The translations under genes were made by a program, and so were the position numbers. 64,000 bases of DNA from Kiloniellaceae bacterium (GTDB lineage Bacteria > Pseudomonadota > Alphaproteobacteria > Kiloniellales > J153): positions 1 to 64,000 of the forward strand of contig JAJFGP010000144.1 of assembly GCA_021776055.1 (NCBI GenBank), in the 5' to 3' direction. The stretch's first letter is position 1. Each line of letters starts with the position of its first letter. Positions 23,820-32,326 of the stretch are shown in pieces. The notes beneath the pieces were generated by a model. The model was given only the letters and a program-made list of their open reading frames with translations. It did no database searches and was not told where the DNA came from.

Positions 23820-26120
23820 CTAGCCAAGGAGGTCGCCGTGGTCGCGGAGAAAACCAGCCGCCATGCGCGACGGCATCTGGAACATGGGAAGGCTCGCATC
23901 CACGTGCGTCATCAGTTTTTCCTGACGCGCCCGGTCCTCGGCGGTTTCGGTCCAGGTGCCGTCTAGGCGCCGGCGCATTTCGTCGGCCGCGTCAGCGAGT
24001 TCCTGAGGCGTGTTATCAATCACCGAGAGCCCACGCTCTTCGAAAAACGTATCCTGGTACATCGCCCGCCAGTGTGTCTGGCGTGACATCTCGATCATTT
24101 CGGCGAAGGTGAGAATGCCCTTCGGCCCCACCAGGAGCTTCGGCAGATAGAGTCCATTCGCCTGCGGCGGCAAGTTCTCCCACGGCCACGGGAGCGTGTT
24201 TACGTAGACGGTGGGCCTGTTGAAGATGTAGCCCATATAAACGACTCCGCTACCGGCTCCCATGCAGAAGTGGCAGTGCGCCATCAGGTAGATATCGGCG
24301 AAAGATGCATCCGCGCCGAGTGTCTTACGATGTCGGCCGCCAAAGTCGACGAGGTTAGGTAAGGATTCTTCTAGGTCACCGTCAACCTCGGCGCCCATGC
24401 GCAGGCCAATCAGTCCGTCAGCCGCCAATCGCTCTAGCGTGGCCGAATAGTCAGAAAAAGCTGCGTTGCGAAATTTCTGATAGAGAGAAGACTCCATCTT
24501 TACAGAGTGTTGCCTGGCCGCTTCCTGGTCACCGCTCATATGGCGGTATTTGGCCGCATAAAGAGCGGTGTTGTGTTTGAGGGGAAAGGAACTATCTCGT
24601 GCATAAAGACAAACATAACGCCCTCGTTCCAACCCAAGTCGCTTGAGAATCCTTAGGCCACGGGCGTGTTCCTCCTCAGAGAAAGTGATCTGCGGCGGCG
24701 TATCATTCCAGACCGTTGTATGTAGCAGTTTATCCTTGAATCCCGCCCACAATAGGACTTTCCTACCGAATGCACGCCTGCTCACAAGATCAACTTGACG
24801 CAGATGACGAATGACCGCATCTGGTACGCGGACAACAGTCAATATCTCGAGATGCTTTTCCAGCAAATAGTCATTAGGCACATAGCTTCCACGCAGATAG
24901 ACGCTTCGCATGCCGCCGGGCTCGGTGGTGCGTAGGTGGTGCTCGATATCGAATGCCTGATGGCCGAACTGGTCGGCATAGATACCTATATTTAATCCGG
25001 CAGCGCGCAGCACCAATAGGAGCATATGGGCCGGCGCTGTTCTCACTAGGTTCAACCAGGTTCGAATATTACGGCCAAGGCCGAGCTTTTTGGCAGTGAT
25101 CGCTTGCGGAGCATGACTCGGTGATGCGGCCGTCCCGTTAAGCAACGCCTCGACCCGAGCGCACAGGGCTTCGGCCACCTCTAGTTGGGTCGCGGCAACG
25201 GACCGCCGCACAGCGCCGGACTCAAGTCGGTCGCGGCGGAACGGGTTGAGGACGATGAGTGCCCAGCGCAGCCCGTAGAGGGGCAGAAAACGGCGCAAGC
25301 GCTCGGCGAAGGTGCCATCCTCGGGAACCATACGACCGACCGCATCGACCATACGGCTTGCCATCTTAGGCGGTAGCTGCGTTGCCGGATGGAGCAGGAT
25401 ATCGCCCACTAGTTTCGCGGGGTCGTCCCAGCCCGTGTAGTCAAAATCGACAAAGGCGATCGCGCCATCGGGCGCGCGGATCGCGTTGTGAAGCCCAAAG
25501 TCCGCTGGGATCAGACGGCGGTTGTGCGGTGCCAACTCGGTCTCGAAATCCGGCGCACTGGCGGCGACGAGCGCGCGATCGAGGAGTGGTTGAAACCGCG
25601 ACCCAAGAAACGAGCTGAGCGCGGCGTCTTCGATAAAGCCACCAAGACGTCTATGGATTTGTTCGGCTATGGCGGCACCCGAGAGACAGGCCTCCGACGC
25701 AAGCGGGAAGTTGCGCGCGCCCGTGTGGTCCGACGAGGCGAGCACCGCCGCGATGAACGCGAGCGCTCGATCAAGTACTAAGTCGTCCCAGCGTTCGGGG
25801 CGCTCGCCCTCGATCCATTCCATCAACAACAGGTTCTCATCCTCGTCGACGGCGATTGGCGCGGGTATATCAGCGATGCCGCAAGCCTGGAAGTGGTTGA
25901 GCGCCCGCCACTCGACGGTGGCCCGTGGACGATCATCCCCGGGCCTCGCAGGATAGCGCTTGAGTGCGTAGCGCACGTTCCCTGCTTCGATCCGATAGAT
26001 CGTGCTGTTCGCGCCCGCGCCCGTGGCACGAATGGCGTCCACAGGTGCGCTCAGCATGGCGGCAGCCCGCTCGCGCAGCACGTCGGTCGCCTCGTCCCGG
26101 ATCATGGCAGTGTCTGTCAT
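23820..26120 (-). CDS. Aminoglycoside-phosphotransferase-like kinase fused to TIGR04372-type glycosyltransferase
   Basis: A 766-residue fusion from ATG at 26120 (ATGA overlap with the methyltransferase). The N-terminal 330 residues are an APH/choline-kinase fold: ALKRYP with Lys54, LLLMEWIEGERPERW, the catalytic loop PADFGLHNAI (Asp207, Asn212) and AFVDFDYTGWDDPAKLVGD (Asp225). The C-terminal 400 residues resemble the TIGR04372 glycosyltransferase family: YVCLYARDSSFPLKHN, YSATLERLAADGLIGLRMGA, CHFCMGAGSGVVYMGYIFNR. One protein could thus phosphorylate a small molecule or sugar and use it in glycan building, or the kinase part could act on the acceptor. This architecture is unusual. Confidence 0.78.
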   Translation of the reverse strand: MTDTAMIRDEATDVLRERAAAMLSAPVDAIRATGAGANSTIYRIEAGNVRYALKRYPARPGDDRPRATVEWRALNHFQACGIADIPAPIAVDEDENLLLMEWIEGERPERWDDLVLDRALAFIAAVLASSDHTGARNFPLASEACLSGAAIAEQIHRRLGGFIEDAALSSFLGSRFQPLLDRALVAASAPDFETELAPHNRRLIPADFGLHNAIRAPDGAIAFVDFDYTGWDDPAKLVGDILLHPATQLPPKMASRMVDAVGRMVPEDGTFAERLRRFLPLYGLRWALIVLNPFRRDRLESGAVRRSVAATQLEVAEALCARVEALLNGTAASPSHAPQAITAKKLGLGRNIRTWLNLVRTAPAHMLLLVLRAAGLNIGIYADQFGHQAFDIEHHLRTTEPGGMRSVYLRGSYVPNDYLLEKHLEILTVVRVPDAVIRHLRQVDLVSRRAFGRKVLLWAGFKDKLLHTTVWNDTPPQITFSEEEHARGLRILKRLGLERGRYVCLYARDSSFPLKHNTALYAAKYRHMSGDQEAARQHSVKMESSLYQKFRNAAFSDYSATLERLAADGLIGLRMGAEVDGDLEESLPNLVDFGGRHRKTLGADASFADIYLMAHCHFCMGAGSGVVYMGYIFNRPTVYVNTLPWPWENLPPQANGLYLPKLLVGPKGILTFAEMIEMSRQTHWRAMYQDTFFEERGLSVIDNTPQELADAADEMRRRLDGTWTETAEDRARQEKLMTHVDASLPMFQMPSRMAAGFLRDHGDLLG

Positions 26121-26779
26121 TCGAAAAAGATGAACCCGTAGTCGCCGCTGTAGCCCCAGCCGTCGTAGAGCCAGACCCATTCCTCCACGTCAAAGAAGCT
26201 GGCGCAGGTGAGCTGCCAGTAGAGCAGGTTCACCTTCTCGCGCTCATTGCGCCAGGATTCGACGCAGATCCATTTGGCGCCCCTGCCCACGCGCTCGACC
26301 TCGCGGACCGCCCGCTCGAGATCAAAGATGCGAAGGTTGTGAAACGTGTTCAAGCTGATCACCAAATCGAAGCTGCTGTCGGGCCAGGGTAGGTCGGTCG
26401 CGTTGCCCTTTGTGAGGTGCGGCCGCACCTCCTCCTTGGCATGCTCAATGCCGTAGTCGGAAATGTCGATACCGGCGATTTCGAGACCGGGGACAACGCG
26501 GGTCAGCTCATAGAGTAAAAACGCCTTGCCGCAGCCCACATCAAGCACGCGCTGGCCCGCTTCGAGATCGTAGTGGCGGGCGATGTCCTCGGCAATTGGC
26601 CGCCAACGCCCATCGTATGTGTAGCCGCCGTAGCCGTACTGCCTGTCGCCGTCCCAGTAGTCATGGTCCCACTGCTTGGCTACTTCGGCGCAGTCAGCTT
26701 TGTCGTGATCAACGACGCGTTGAATATAATCGCGCTTCGATTGCTTCTGATACCTCTCAAGAAAATCTATGCGAGCCAT
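26117..26779 (-). CDS. Class I SAM-dependent methyltransferase
   Basis: A 220-residue protein from ATG at 26779. A distinctive N-terminus (KQWDHDYWDGDRQYGYGGYT) precedes motif I VLDVGCGKAFLLYELTR, beta2 IAGIDISDYG, and motif IV DLVISLNTFHNLRIFDLERA. The C-terminal VWLYDGWGYSGDYGFIFFE is conserved in methyltransferases that accompany transketolase-containing sugar clusters in my experience, though I cannot verify this here. It follows the LIC12192-type gene by 4 bp. Confidence 0.83.
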   Translation of the reverse strand: MARIDFLERYQKQSKRDYIQRVVDHDKADCAEVAKQWDHDYWDGDRQYGYGGYTYDGRWRPIAEDIARHYDLEAGQRVLDVGCGKAFLLYELTRVVPGLEIAGIDISDYGIEHAKEEVRPHLTKGNATDLPWPDSSFDLVISLNTFHNLRIFDLERAVREVERVGRGAKWICVESWRNEREKVNLLYWQLTCASFFDVEEWVWLYDGWGYSGDYGFIFFE

Positions 26780-26783
26780 GGCG

Positions 26784-27221
26784 TTAGCCTTCGCATTCCG
26801 TTCGCAAAGCCGCGGTAGGGATCGCGTCAAACGCCAGATGGCGCACCCGCCACACGTCCTCGATGCTCACCAGGTCGTCTTCCGATTGAATCGTGAGATT
26901 CTCGACGGCGCCATGCAAGCTCGCGCCGGCAGCGAGGATGCGCAGGCAAATGTCGCGTCTGCGCTTGGCCCGCTCGGGCAGCATAAACAGCGAATAAAGT
27001 ACCACGCCGTCAAGGTTCGGCGCCTCGCGTATCACGTCCTCGAGCATCATGTAGCAGGCCGGCATTGCGTATTCCGTGGCGCTTAGCAAAAACGCGTGCC
27101 CGTGCTTTTGGCAGTAATCGCGGATCACGAGATTCTGTACATGCTGGGGCACCCGAGCACCGTCGTAGGGCCGCGAACCGATGTAGCCCCGGTGACCGTA
27201 GCGGGTTGGGCCGCTACTCAT
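26784..27221 (-). CDS. Sporadic carbohydrate cluster protein, LIC12192/TIGR04323 family (copy A)
   Basis: A 145-residue protein from ATG at 27221. The N-terminal RGYIGSRPYDGARVPQHVQN, then FLLSATEYAMPACYMMLEDV, LDGVVLYSLFMLPE and HGAVENLTI, matches the family known as sporadic carbohydrate cluster protein LIC12192 (TIGR04323). The molecular function is not established. It overlaps the oxygenase gene by 8 bp. A diverged second copy with the same gene order lies at 31894-32319. Confidence 0.83.
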   Translation of the reverse strand: MSSGPTRYGHRGYIGSRPYDGARVPQHVQNLVIRDYCQKHGHAFLLSATEYAMPACYMMLEDVIREAPNLDGVVLYSLFMLPERAKRRRDICLRILAAGASLHGAVENLTIQSEDDLVSIEDVWRVRHLAFDAIPTAALRTECEG

Positions 27222-28041
27222 CGAAACCCCTAGGAAGTCGATAATCGCTGCCCATGCGGGTCGCTGGGCGTAGGGTAATGGGCTCGAAGAACTCGCCGAT
27301 CTTCTTGTCCGCATAGGGGCTTAACAGGCTCTTGAAGCGGCAGTTCAGGCTCCACCGTGTCGTCGCTTCCTCATTCACCCGGTTACCGTGCATCAAGGTC
27401 TGGCTGAACAGCAGTACCGAGCCGTAAGGCACGTCGAGGAACACGATCTGATCGCGTATCGTCTCGAAGAACTGCTCGACGCTGCCCGATTGATGGGCAT
27501 GCATTCCAGCCTGAATATCGCGGTCCCGCGCAAGCGGCGCGATGAACATGCTCTTCGTCTTCATAGCATCGACAAGTGGCGTCCAGAGCACCAGTTCAAA
27601 CGGCGAATCGCCATCCCAAACATCGGCGTGGAGCGGCAACAGCGAGCTCGTATCGCCGGGCAGTTGGACGCTGAGCCCCATGCCTCGCTGCATGGCGAGT
27701 TCGTTGCCGCAAAGTGCGCCGATGGCGCCGCGTGCCAGAGAAAAATAGGCCGGCCGGAGCCACGGCTCGCCCAGGAGCGAGCGGATCACCGCGAGCCTTA
27801 AGTCGTTCAACCCGGCTACGTCCGTGGTCTCGTGGACGGTGTCGAGGAAGGTGGTCGCATCGTCGTCGAGATCGAGGCCGAGATGAGCTGCGGCCGCAGA
27901 CGCCGCCGCGCGCTGAATACGCGTAAGGGCTGCCGCGTCCTCAGCCGGCAGGATGACGTAGCCATCGCGGAGGAAACGCTCGGCGAGCGCGGTCTCGTCC
28001 GCCGAAAAGAATGCGGTTTCGGTGGCCATGTTCTGAGTCAT
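27214..28041 (-). CDS. 2OG-Fe(II) oxygenase, sporadic carbohydrate cluster type (copy A)
   Basis: A 275-residue PhyH-like dioxygenase. The facial triad is visible as HAD (His138, Asp140) in LLPLHADVWDGDSPFELVLW and a distal His218 in TLMHGNRVNEE, and the 2-oxoglutarate-binding Arg is in the shared TRWSLN stretch. It probably hydroxylates or desaturates a sugar or its carrier using 2-oxoglutarate and O2 in the cytoplasm. ATGA overlap with the transketolase C subunit. It pairs with the TIGR04323 protein downstream, as does copy B. Confidence 0.84.
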   Translation of the reverse strand: MTQNMATETAFFSADETALAERFLRDGYVILPAEDAAALTRIQRAAASAAAAHLGLDLDDDATTFLDTVHETTDVAGLNDLRLAVIRSLLGEPWLRPAYFSLARGAIGALCGNELAMQRGMGLSVQLPGDTSSLLPLHADVWDGDSPFELVLWTPLVDAMKTKSMFIAPLARDRDIQAGMHAHQSGSVEQFFETIRDQIVFLDVPYGSVLLFSQTLMHGNRVNEEATTRWSLNCRFKSLLSPYADKKIGEFFEPITLRPATRMGSDYRLPRGFDE

Positions 28042-28970
28042 TTCAGGTTGTCGACTATGCTGCGTGCGATCTGCGCCGGCTGTAGGCCGTAGATTTCGAG
28101 CAGATCGTCCTGTACCCCATAGTTCACGGCGAAACGGTCGGGAATACCGAGGCGGCGAATCGCCGGCATGGGCGTCAGCGGGTTCTCGACAAGAACGTCT
28201 GTAACGGCGCTGCCCAGGCCACCCACAATCGTGTGCTCCTCGGCGATGACGACAAGTCGAGCACGCGCGGCCATACGCAAGATCGCCTCATGGTCGAGCG
28301 GCTTAACCGTGTGCACGTGAAGCACCTCGCATGCGATACCGTCGGCCTCTAGCATGTCGGCGGCGGCGAGCGCTCGGTTGGTCATCACGCCGGTGGCGAC
28401 GATCAACACGCCGTCCGATGCGCCAGTCTCGCGCATGGGGATGGCTTTGCCGATTTCGAAGCCGCGGGCGGCGTCGCTAACGATGGGATCGCCGCCCTTG
28501 GCGAGACGCATGTATATGGGGTGCGGCCAATCGAGGCTCGCTTCCATCAGGCGCACCATTTCGTCCGCATCGGCTACCGCAGTTACGGTCATGTTCGGCA
28601 GGGCGCGCATGATCGCCATGTCCTCGATAGCGAGATGGGTTGGGCCGAGGGGCGCGTAGACCAGCCCGCCGCCATTGCCGATGAGACGCACCGGCAGGTT
28701 GTGCAAGCAGAGGTCGAGTGCCACCTGCTCGTAACAGCGGCGCGTTATAAAGGTCGCGATGGTGTTGACGAAAGGCATGTAACCGTCCATGGCCATGCCG
28801 GCGGCCATGCCGATCACGTTGGCCTCCATCACGCCTTCCATGTAGTGGCGATCAGGCATTTCAGCCTTCATATCGTCAAGCAGTCCAGGACTGAGATCCG
28901 AGCCGATGAAGACGATGCGCGGGTCGCGCTTCGCCAAGGCGTAGACCATGTTGACGCAGGTTTTACGCAT
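28038..28970 (-). CDS. Transketolase, C-terminal (pyrimidine-binding) subunit
   Basis: A 310-residue subunit from ATG at 28970, overlapping the N-terminal subunit gene by 8 bp. RIVFIGSDLS, HYMEGVMEANVIGMAAGMAM (the Glu that activates thiamine is in VMEAN), and a C-terminal domain with VLHVHTVKPLDHEAILR are typical of split transketolases or 1-deoxyxylulose-5-phosphate synthase-like proteins. With the N subunit it forms a complete thiamine-diphosphate enzyme that moves two-carbon ketol units. Located in a sugar cluster, it probably builds or shortens a specialised sugar rather than serving the pentose-phosphate pathway. Confidence 0.9.
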   Translation of the reverse strand: MRKTCVNMVYALAKRDPRIVFIGSDLSPGLLDDMKAEMPDRHYMEGVMEANVIGMAAGMAMDGYMPFVNTIATFITRRCYEQVALDLCLHNLPVRLIGNGGGLVYAPLGPTHLAIEDMAIMRALPNMTVTAVADADEMVRLMEASLDWPHPIYMRLAKGGDPIVSDAARGFEIGKAIPMRETGASDGVLIVATGVMTNRALAAADMLEADGIACEVLHVHTVKPLDHEAILRMAARARLVVIAEEHTIVGGLGSAVTDVLVENPLTPMPAIRRLGIPDRFAVNYGVQDDLLEIYGLQPAQIARSIVDNLK

Positions 28971-29805
28971 CGCGCCCTCCGATTGCGGCATAGAGCTCCG
29001 CGATCACGTCATCGCTGAGACGCGACTTGTGGTGCCAAGCGGCGTCGCTCTCGGCGAATGAGACACCCTTGCCCTTTATCGTATGGGCGATCACAGCGGA
29101 CGGCTTCGCGCCGTCGAACGGCAGGTTCTTAAAGCAGGTTCTGAGCGCATCCACGTCATGGCCATCGACTTCGCGGACCTGGAAACCGAAGCTCGTCCAC
29201 TTGTCGGCGAGCGGCTCCAAGTCTTGAATTTCGCGGGTCGTGCCCGCCGACTGAAGCTTGTTGTAATCCACCACCACGGTGAGATTCGCAAGTTTGTGCT
29301 TGCCGGTAGCAAGCGCCGCCTCCCAGACCGAGCCTTCATTGATCTCGCCGTCGCCGGTGATCACGAACACCTTTGAGCTGCGCTTCTGCATGCGCGCCGC
29401 GAGCGCCATACCGGCGCCGATAGAAAGGCCGTGGCCGAGCGCTCCCGTGGACGCCTCGATGCCCGGAGCCTTGCCGCGCTCCGGGTGGCCTCCAAGGATA
29501 GCGTCAACGTGACAGAAGCGGTCGAGTTCGGCCGGCGGGAAGAAGCCCTTGTCGGCGAGTAACGCATAAAGGGCGATGCAGCCGTGGCCCTTGCTCAGGA
29601 TGCAGCGATCCCGCTCCGGCCAGTCCGGACGTGCCGGATCGAACCGTAGGACATCGTCGTAGAGCACACGGAGTATTTCGATCAGCGACAGCGAGGACCC
29701 GATGTGACCCCGCTTGCCGCCATCAAGGGCGCGAACCACCAGCCGTCGCAGTTCAAGTGAACGTTCGTCCAGGGGTGGTGTGCTGGATGCTACTTCAGAC
29801 ACCAC
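28963..29805 (-). CDS. Transketolase, N-terminal (thiamine diphosphate-binding) subunit
   Basis: A 280-residue subunit from GTG at 29805. GGKRGHIGSSLSLIEILRVL, LSKGHGCIALYALL, EASTGALGHGLSIGAGMALA and the thiamine diphosphate motif ITGDGEINEGSVWEAALATG are all present, as is NKLQ. HTIKGKGVSF near the end is the usual closing motif. The gene starts inside the remnant of a HAD-type gene. Confidence 0.9.
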   Translation of the reverse strand: MVSEVASSTPPLDERSLELRRLVVRALDGGKRGHIGSSLSLIEILRVLYDDVLRFDPARPDWPERDRCILSKGHGCIALYALLADKGFFPPAELDRFCHVDAILGGHPERGKAPGIEASTGALGHGLSIGAGMALAARMQKRSSKVFVITGDGEINEGSVWEAALATGKHKLANLTVVVDYNKLQSAGTTREIQDLEPLADKWTSFGFQVREVDGHDVDALRTCFKNLPFDGAKPSAVIAHTIKGKGVSFAESDAAWHHKSRLSDDVIAELYAAIGGRDA

Positions 29806-29945
29806 TGGCCTCGGTTATCGCATCCCAGGTGGCGAACGGCTCCAGGCCGTCGTGCAGGGCATGGTGATCCGGCGCCGACCCCCGAAAACGCGGTGTCATA
29901 ATCGATCAGCGTGTTGTCGAGGTCGATATCGATCCGAATAGCCAT
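29790..29945 (-). pseudogene. Remnant of a HAD-type hydrolase gene with a large internal deletion
   Basis: A 51-codon frame from ATG at 29945. It starts MAIRIDIDLDNTLIDYDTAF, a perfect HAD motif I (DLDNT), then shifts into unrelated sequence. In another frame the last part reads HHALHDGLEPFATWDAITEA and then a stop, which looks like the C-terminal end of such a protein. The two pieces lie only a few bases apart, so a 100-150 residue HAD gene appears to have lost its middle. The stop is within the overlap with the transketolase N gene. It is probably non-functional. Confidence 0.6.
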
Positions 29946-29948
29946 CAC

Positions 29949-31130
29949 CTAATCCTGATCCCGGGTGAACGACATGAAGACCGTTTCGCGGGCGAACAGC
30001 CGGCCGAAGCGAGAACAGGCGCTAACCGCAGCTCCGTCAATGGACGGGCGCGCCCAGAGATCGCCGATCTCGAGGAACGCCGCTTCGATCTCGGGATCGA
30101 GTGCCGCGAATGCCGCGCCGAAGCCGAGGGCGATACGACCGATCTCGGCGTGAACGTCGGGCTCAATGTTGCCATCATCCCGCCACGCCTTCTCGAACGC
30201 TTGCGCGTTCGAAAGTAGCGCGTTGCCGAGCGCTTTCAGAGGCTGGTTGTGGGCGGGGGTGCGGGGCGGGAAGGTGCGTCGGTGGTCGATGAAGTTGTGA
30301 ATATTCGCGTCGAACGCCTCAACGAAGCTCCGGTTGAAGCCACGGTTGCGGCCTTCCAGTTCCTTGAACCAGCGCCAATCGGTGCGGAATGCGGGCGTGG
30401 AGGCCATGAACTCCATGGTTTCGCCCACATCCTCAATAACGCTCTCGGGCGTCATGGTGATATTCAGGAAATGGGGGTTGAGCATGTTGTCCTGAACCCA
30501 GTCACCGTGGCTGCGGTTCATGCCGGCGATCGTCGCGAGCTGCGGGCCGAAGACCTCGACAAGCTGCTCAGTCTGGCTCTCGAAATCCGCATCGCGATCA
30601 AGTATGCGAAGCGAAAGCAACTTGCGGAAGATGGTGGGCGCGAGGGCGACCGGAGGCACCATGGTGAGCACAAGAACACCACCCGGCGCGACAAGGCCTG
30701 CAAGCTTGGCGATCAGCGCGCGTTCGTGGGCAAGCCCACCCAGCCAGTTCTCGCAGATTACGATGTCGTAACCCTGGATTGCCGCGAAGTCCTGAAAGCG
30801 CATCTCGTGAAGAGTCGGGGCCGTGTGCGGCAGATCGAGCGCCCCATAGAGCGCGCGGATATCGGCAATACCAACCGGGTTGGGCTCCACCAGATCGTAA
30901 GTTGCCGGCATGGAGGTCGCGATGTAGAGACTGTTGCGGCCTGAGCCAGGCGCAATTTCAAGCACACGACTGCTCTTGAACGCCACGGCGGGCAGGCCGA
31001 GCGCGCGATAGAGCGAATCCCGGATGCGCAGGTGCGCGCCTAACTCGCTGCTGTTGTAGCGCACGGGCGAGATGCCCTTGTCCAGATAGTAGGCCAGATG
31101 GCCGTCCATACCTGCACTCGCACGGGTCAT
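29949..31130 (-). CDS. Class I SAM-dependent methyltransferase
   Basis: A 393-residue protein. ATG at 31130 is in an ATGA overlap with the SDR gene. Motif I is VLEIAPGSGRNSLYIAT, beta2 is YDLVEPNPVGIADI, and IVICENWLGGLAHERALI is the motif IV area. The C-terminal 180 residues are a predominantly helical extension (DWRWFKELEGRNRGFNRSF) not seen in standard methyltransferases. The acceptor is not predictable; a sugar substrate is inferred from the setting. Confidence 0.82.
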   Translation of the reverse strand: MTRASAGMDGHLAYYLDKGISPVRYNSSELGAHLRIRDSLYRALGLPAVAFKSSRVLEIAPGSGRNSLYIATSMPATYDLVEPNPVGIADIRALYGALDLPHTAPTLHEMRFQDFAAIQGYDIVICENWLGGLAHERALIAKLAGLVAPGGVLVLTMVPPVALAPTIFRKLLSLRILDRDADFESQTEQLVEVFGPQLATIAGMNRSHGDWVQDNMLNPHFLNITMTPESVIEDVGETMEFMASTPAFRTDWRWFKELEGRNRGFNRSFVEAFDANIHNFIDHRRTFPPRTPAHNQPLKALGNALLSNAQAFEKAWRDDGNIEPDVHAEIGRIALGFGAAFAALDPEIEAAFLEIGDLWARPSIDGAAVSACSRFGRLFARETVFMSFTRDQD

Positions 31131-31897
31131 CGCGCCCCCCCGTCCAGCGGCAGGATTGCCCCGGCCCCGAATGTATTATACTCGGAAGCGAGGAACCGGA
31201 TGAATGGCACCACATCGTCGGGCGACCCTAAGCGTCCCAGCGACATGGAATTCTCCAGATACGCGCTTACGTTCTCGGGGTTATCCGTCTGGGCGCGGTG
31301 CCAGGCGTTGCCGTCGGCGGCGACGGCACCCAGCATCACAGCGCAGACGACGATGCCATCGGCGGCGAGTTCGCGGCCAAGCGTCGTGACATAGGCGTTG
31401 AGCGCCGCCTTGGCCGCATTGTAGGCAGGCGCGCCCTCGCAGGTTACGGCGACACGCGACGACAGCATGATGATGCGTCCCCAGCCGCTTGCCTTCATGG
31501 CCGGTACGGCGGCGTTGTTCACGGCGATTGTGCTTCCCACGTTCAAACGCCAGACCCGCTCCCAATCGTTGGGTGGCGCCATGGCGTCGCGCAACCCCAG
31601 ACTGCCGCCGGCACAGTGAACCATCACATCGAAAGCGCCACCCTCGGCGAGCAACCCATCGACCGTAGCCGTGGCATGCACCGTATCCGTAAGATCGGCA
31701 GTGCCCCACGCGTGACCCGCGTCCACCCCACCCATCTCATCGACCAGTGATTTAAGGCGGTCTTCGCGACGCGCAACGACAGCGACCCGCGCACCGCCTT
31801 GGGCGAAGGCGATTGCCGCTGCTCGTCCAATGCCTTGGCTTGCGCCGGTAACCAGCACGCGCCGGCCTGTGTGATCGATGGTTAATGGCAAGCTCAT
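31127..31897 (-). CDS. Short-chain dehydrogenase/reductase
   Basis: A 256-residue classical SDR: cofactor motif VTGASQGIGRAAAIAFAQGG, HCAGG (the NNAG-like motif), the catalytic Ser and Tyr-x3-Lys in MLSSRVAVTCEGAPAYNAAK, and PLDGGAR at the C-terminus. It reduces or oxidises a carbonyl using NAD(P). Fatty-acid and sugar substrates are both possible; because it sits between a methyltransferase and the second copy of the TIGR04323/oxygenase pair, a sugar is more likely. Confidence 0.88.
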   Translation of the reverse strand: MSLPLTIDHTGRRVLVTGASQGIGRAAAIAFAQGGARVAVVARREDRLKSLVDEMGGVDAGHAWGTADLTDTVHATATVDGLLAEGGAFDVMVHCAGGSLGLRDAMAPPNDWERVWRLNVGSTIAVNNAAVPAMKASGWGRIIMLSSRVAVTCEGAPAYNAAKAALNAYVTTLGRELAADGIVVCAVMLGAVAADGNAWHRAQTDNPENVSAYLENSMSLGRLGSPDDVVPFIRFLASEYNTFGAGAILPLDGGAR

Positions 31898-32319
31898 GCG
31901 TCAGCCGTCATATATTGTCGGTAGAGAGGATTTTCATCTGTATTGCCCTCATGTATCTGAAATGCGTAGAGGGTCGGGAAGCAATCTTCCAATTCGACAC
32001 GGGAACCGATCGACAGGTTCTCGCAGGCAAAGTGGATCTCGTACCCCATGTCGAGAATTTCACCCATGAAGGCAACATCGATCTTGTCGCCGTAGGCGAA
32101 CTGTTGCAAGCGAAGGAAGATTAGGCCGTCCATGGCCGGACTCAAAGCGAGCCGGGCGCGGAGCGTATACTGCTCGTACATGAAGGCCGGATCCTCGGCG
32201 ACGTAGAACGACACCGTGCCGCCGAGCCTCGCCGCCATCTCACCGATCACCACATGCTGCAGGCGGCTCGGCATGGTTGCCGCGGACATCATGTCGAGGC
32301 TGGAGTAAAAAATTTTCAT
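31894..32319 (-). CDS. Sporadic carbohydrate cluster-type protein, diverged TIGR04323 paralog (copy B)
   Basis: A 141-residue protein from ATG at 32319; an upstream ATG at 32337 would add six residues. It aligns with copy A: PSRLQHVVIGEM with PQHVQNLVIRDY, MDGLIFLRLQQF with LDGVVLYSLFML, and YEIHFACENLSI with ASLHGAVENLTI. The N-terminal region MKIFYSSLDMMSAATMPSRL lacks the RGYIGSRP signature, so it is a divergent member. Function unknown. It directly follows the oxygenase copy B. Confidence 0.7.
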   Translation of the reverse strand: MKIFYSSLDMMSAATMPSRLQHVVIGEMAARLGGTVSFYVAEDPAFMYEQYTLRARLALSPAMDGLIFLRLQQFAYGDKIDVAFMGEILDMGYEIHFACENLSIGSRVELEDCFPTLYAFQIHEGNTDENPLYRQYMTADA

Positions 32320-32326
32320 GGTCGCG

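Noticed and set aside
25369-25377. A second GGCGGTAGC match (plus strand)
   Set aside because: It lies inside the coding region of the kinase-glycosyltransferase fusion, opposite to its transcription, with no leader nearby; taken as chance.
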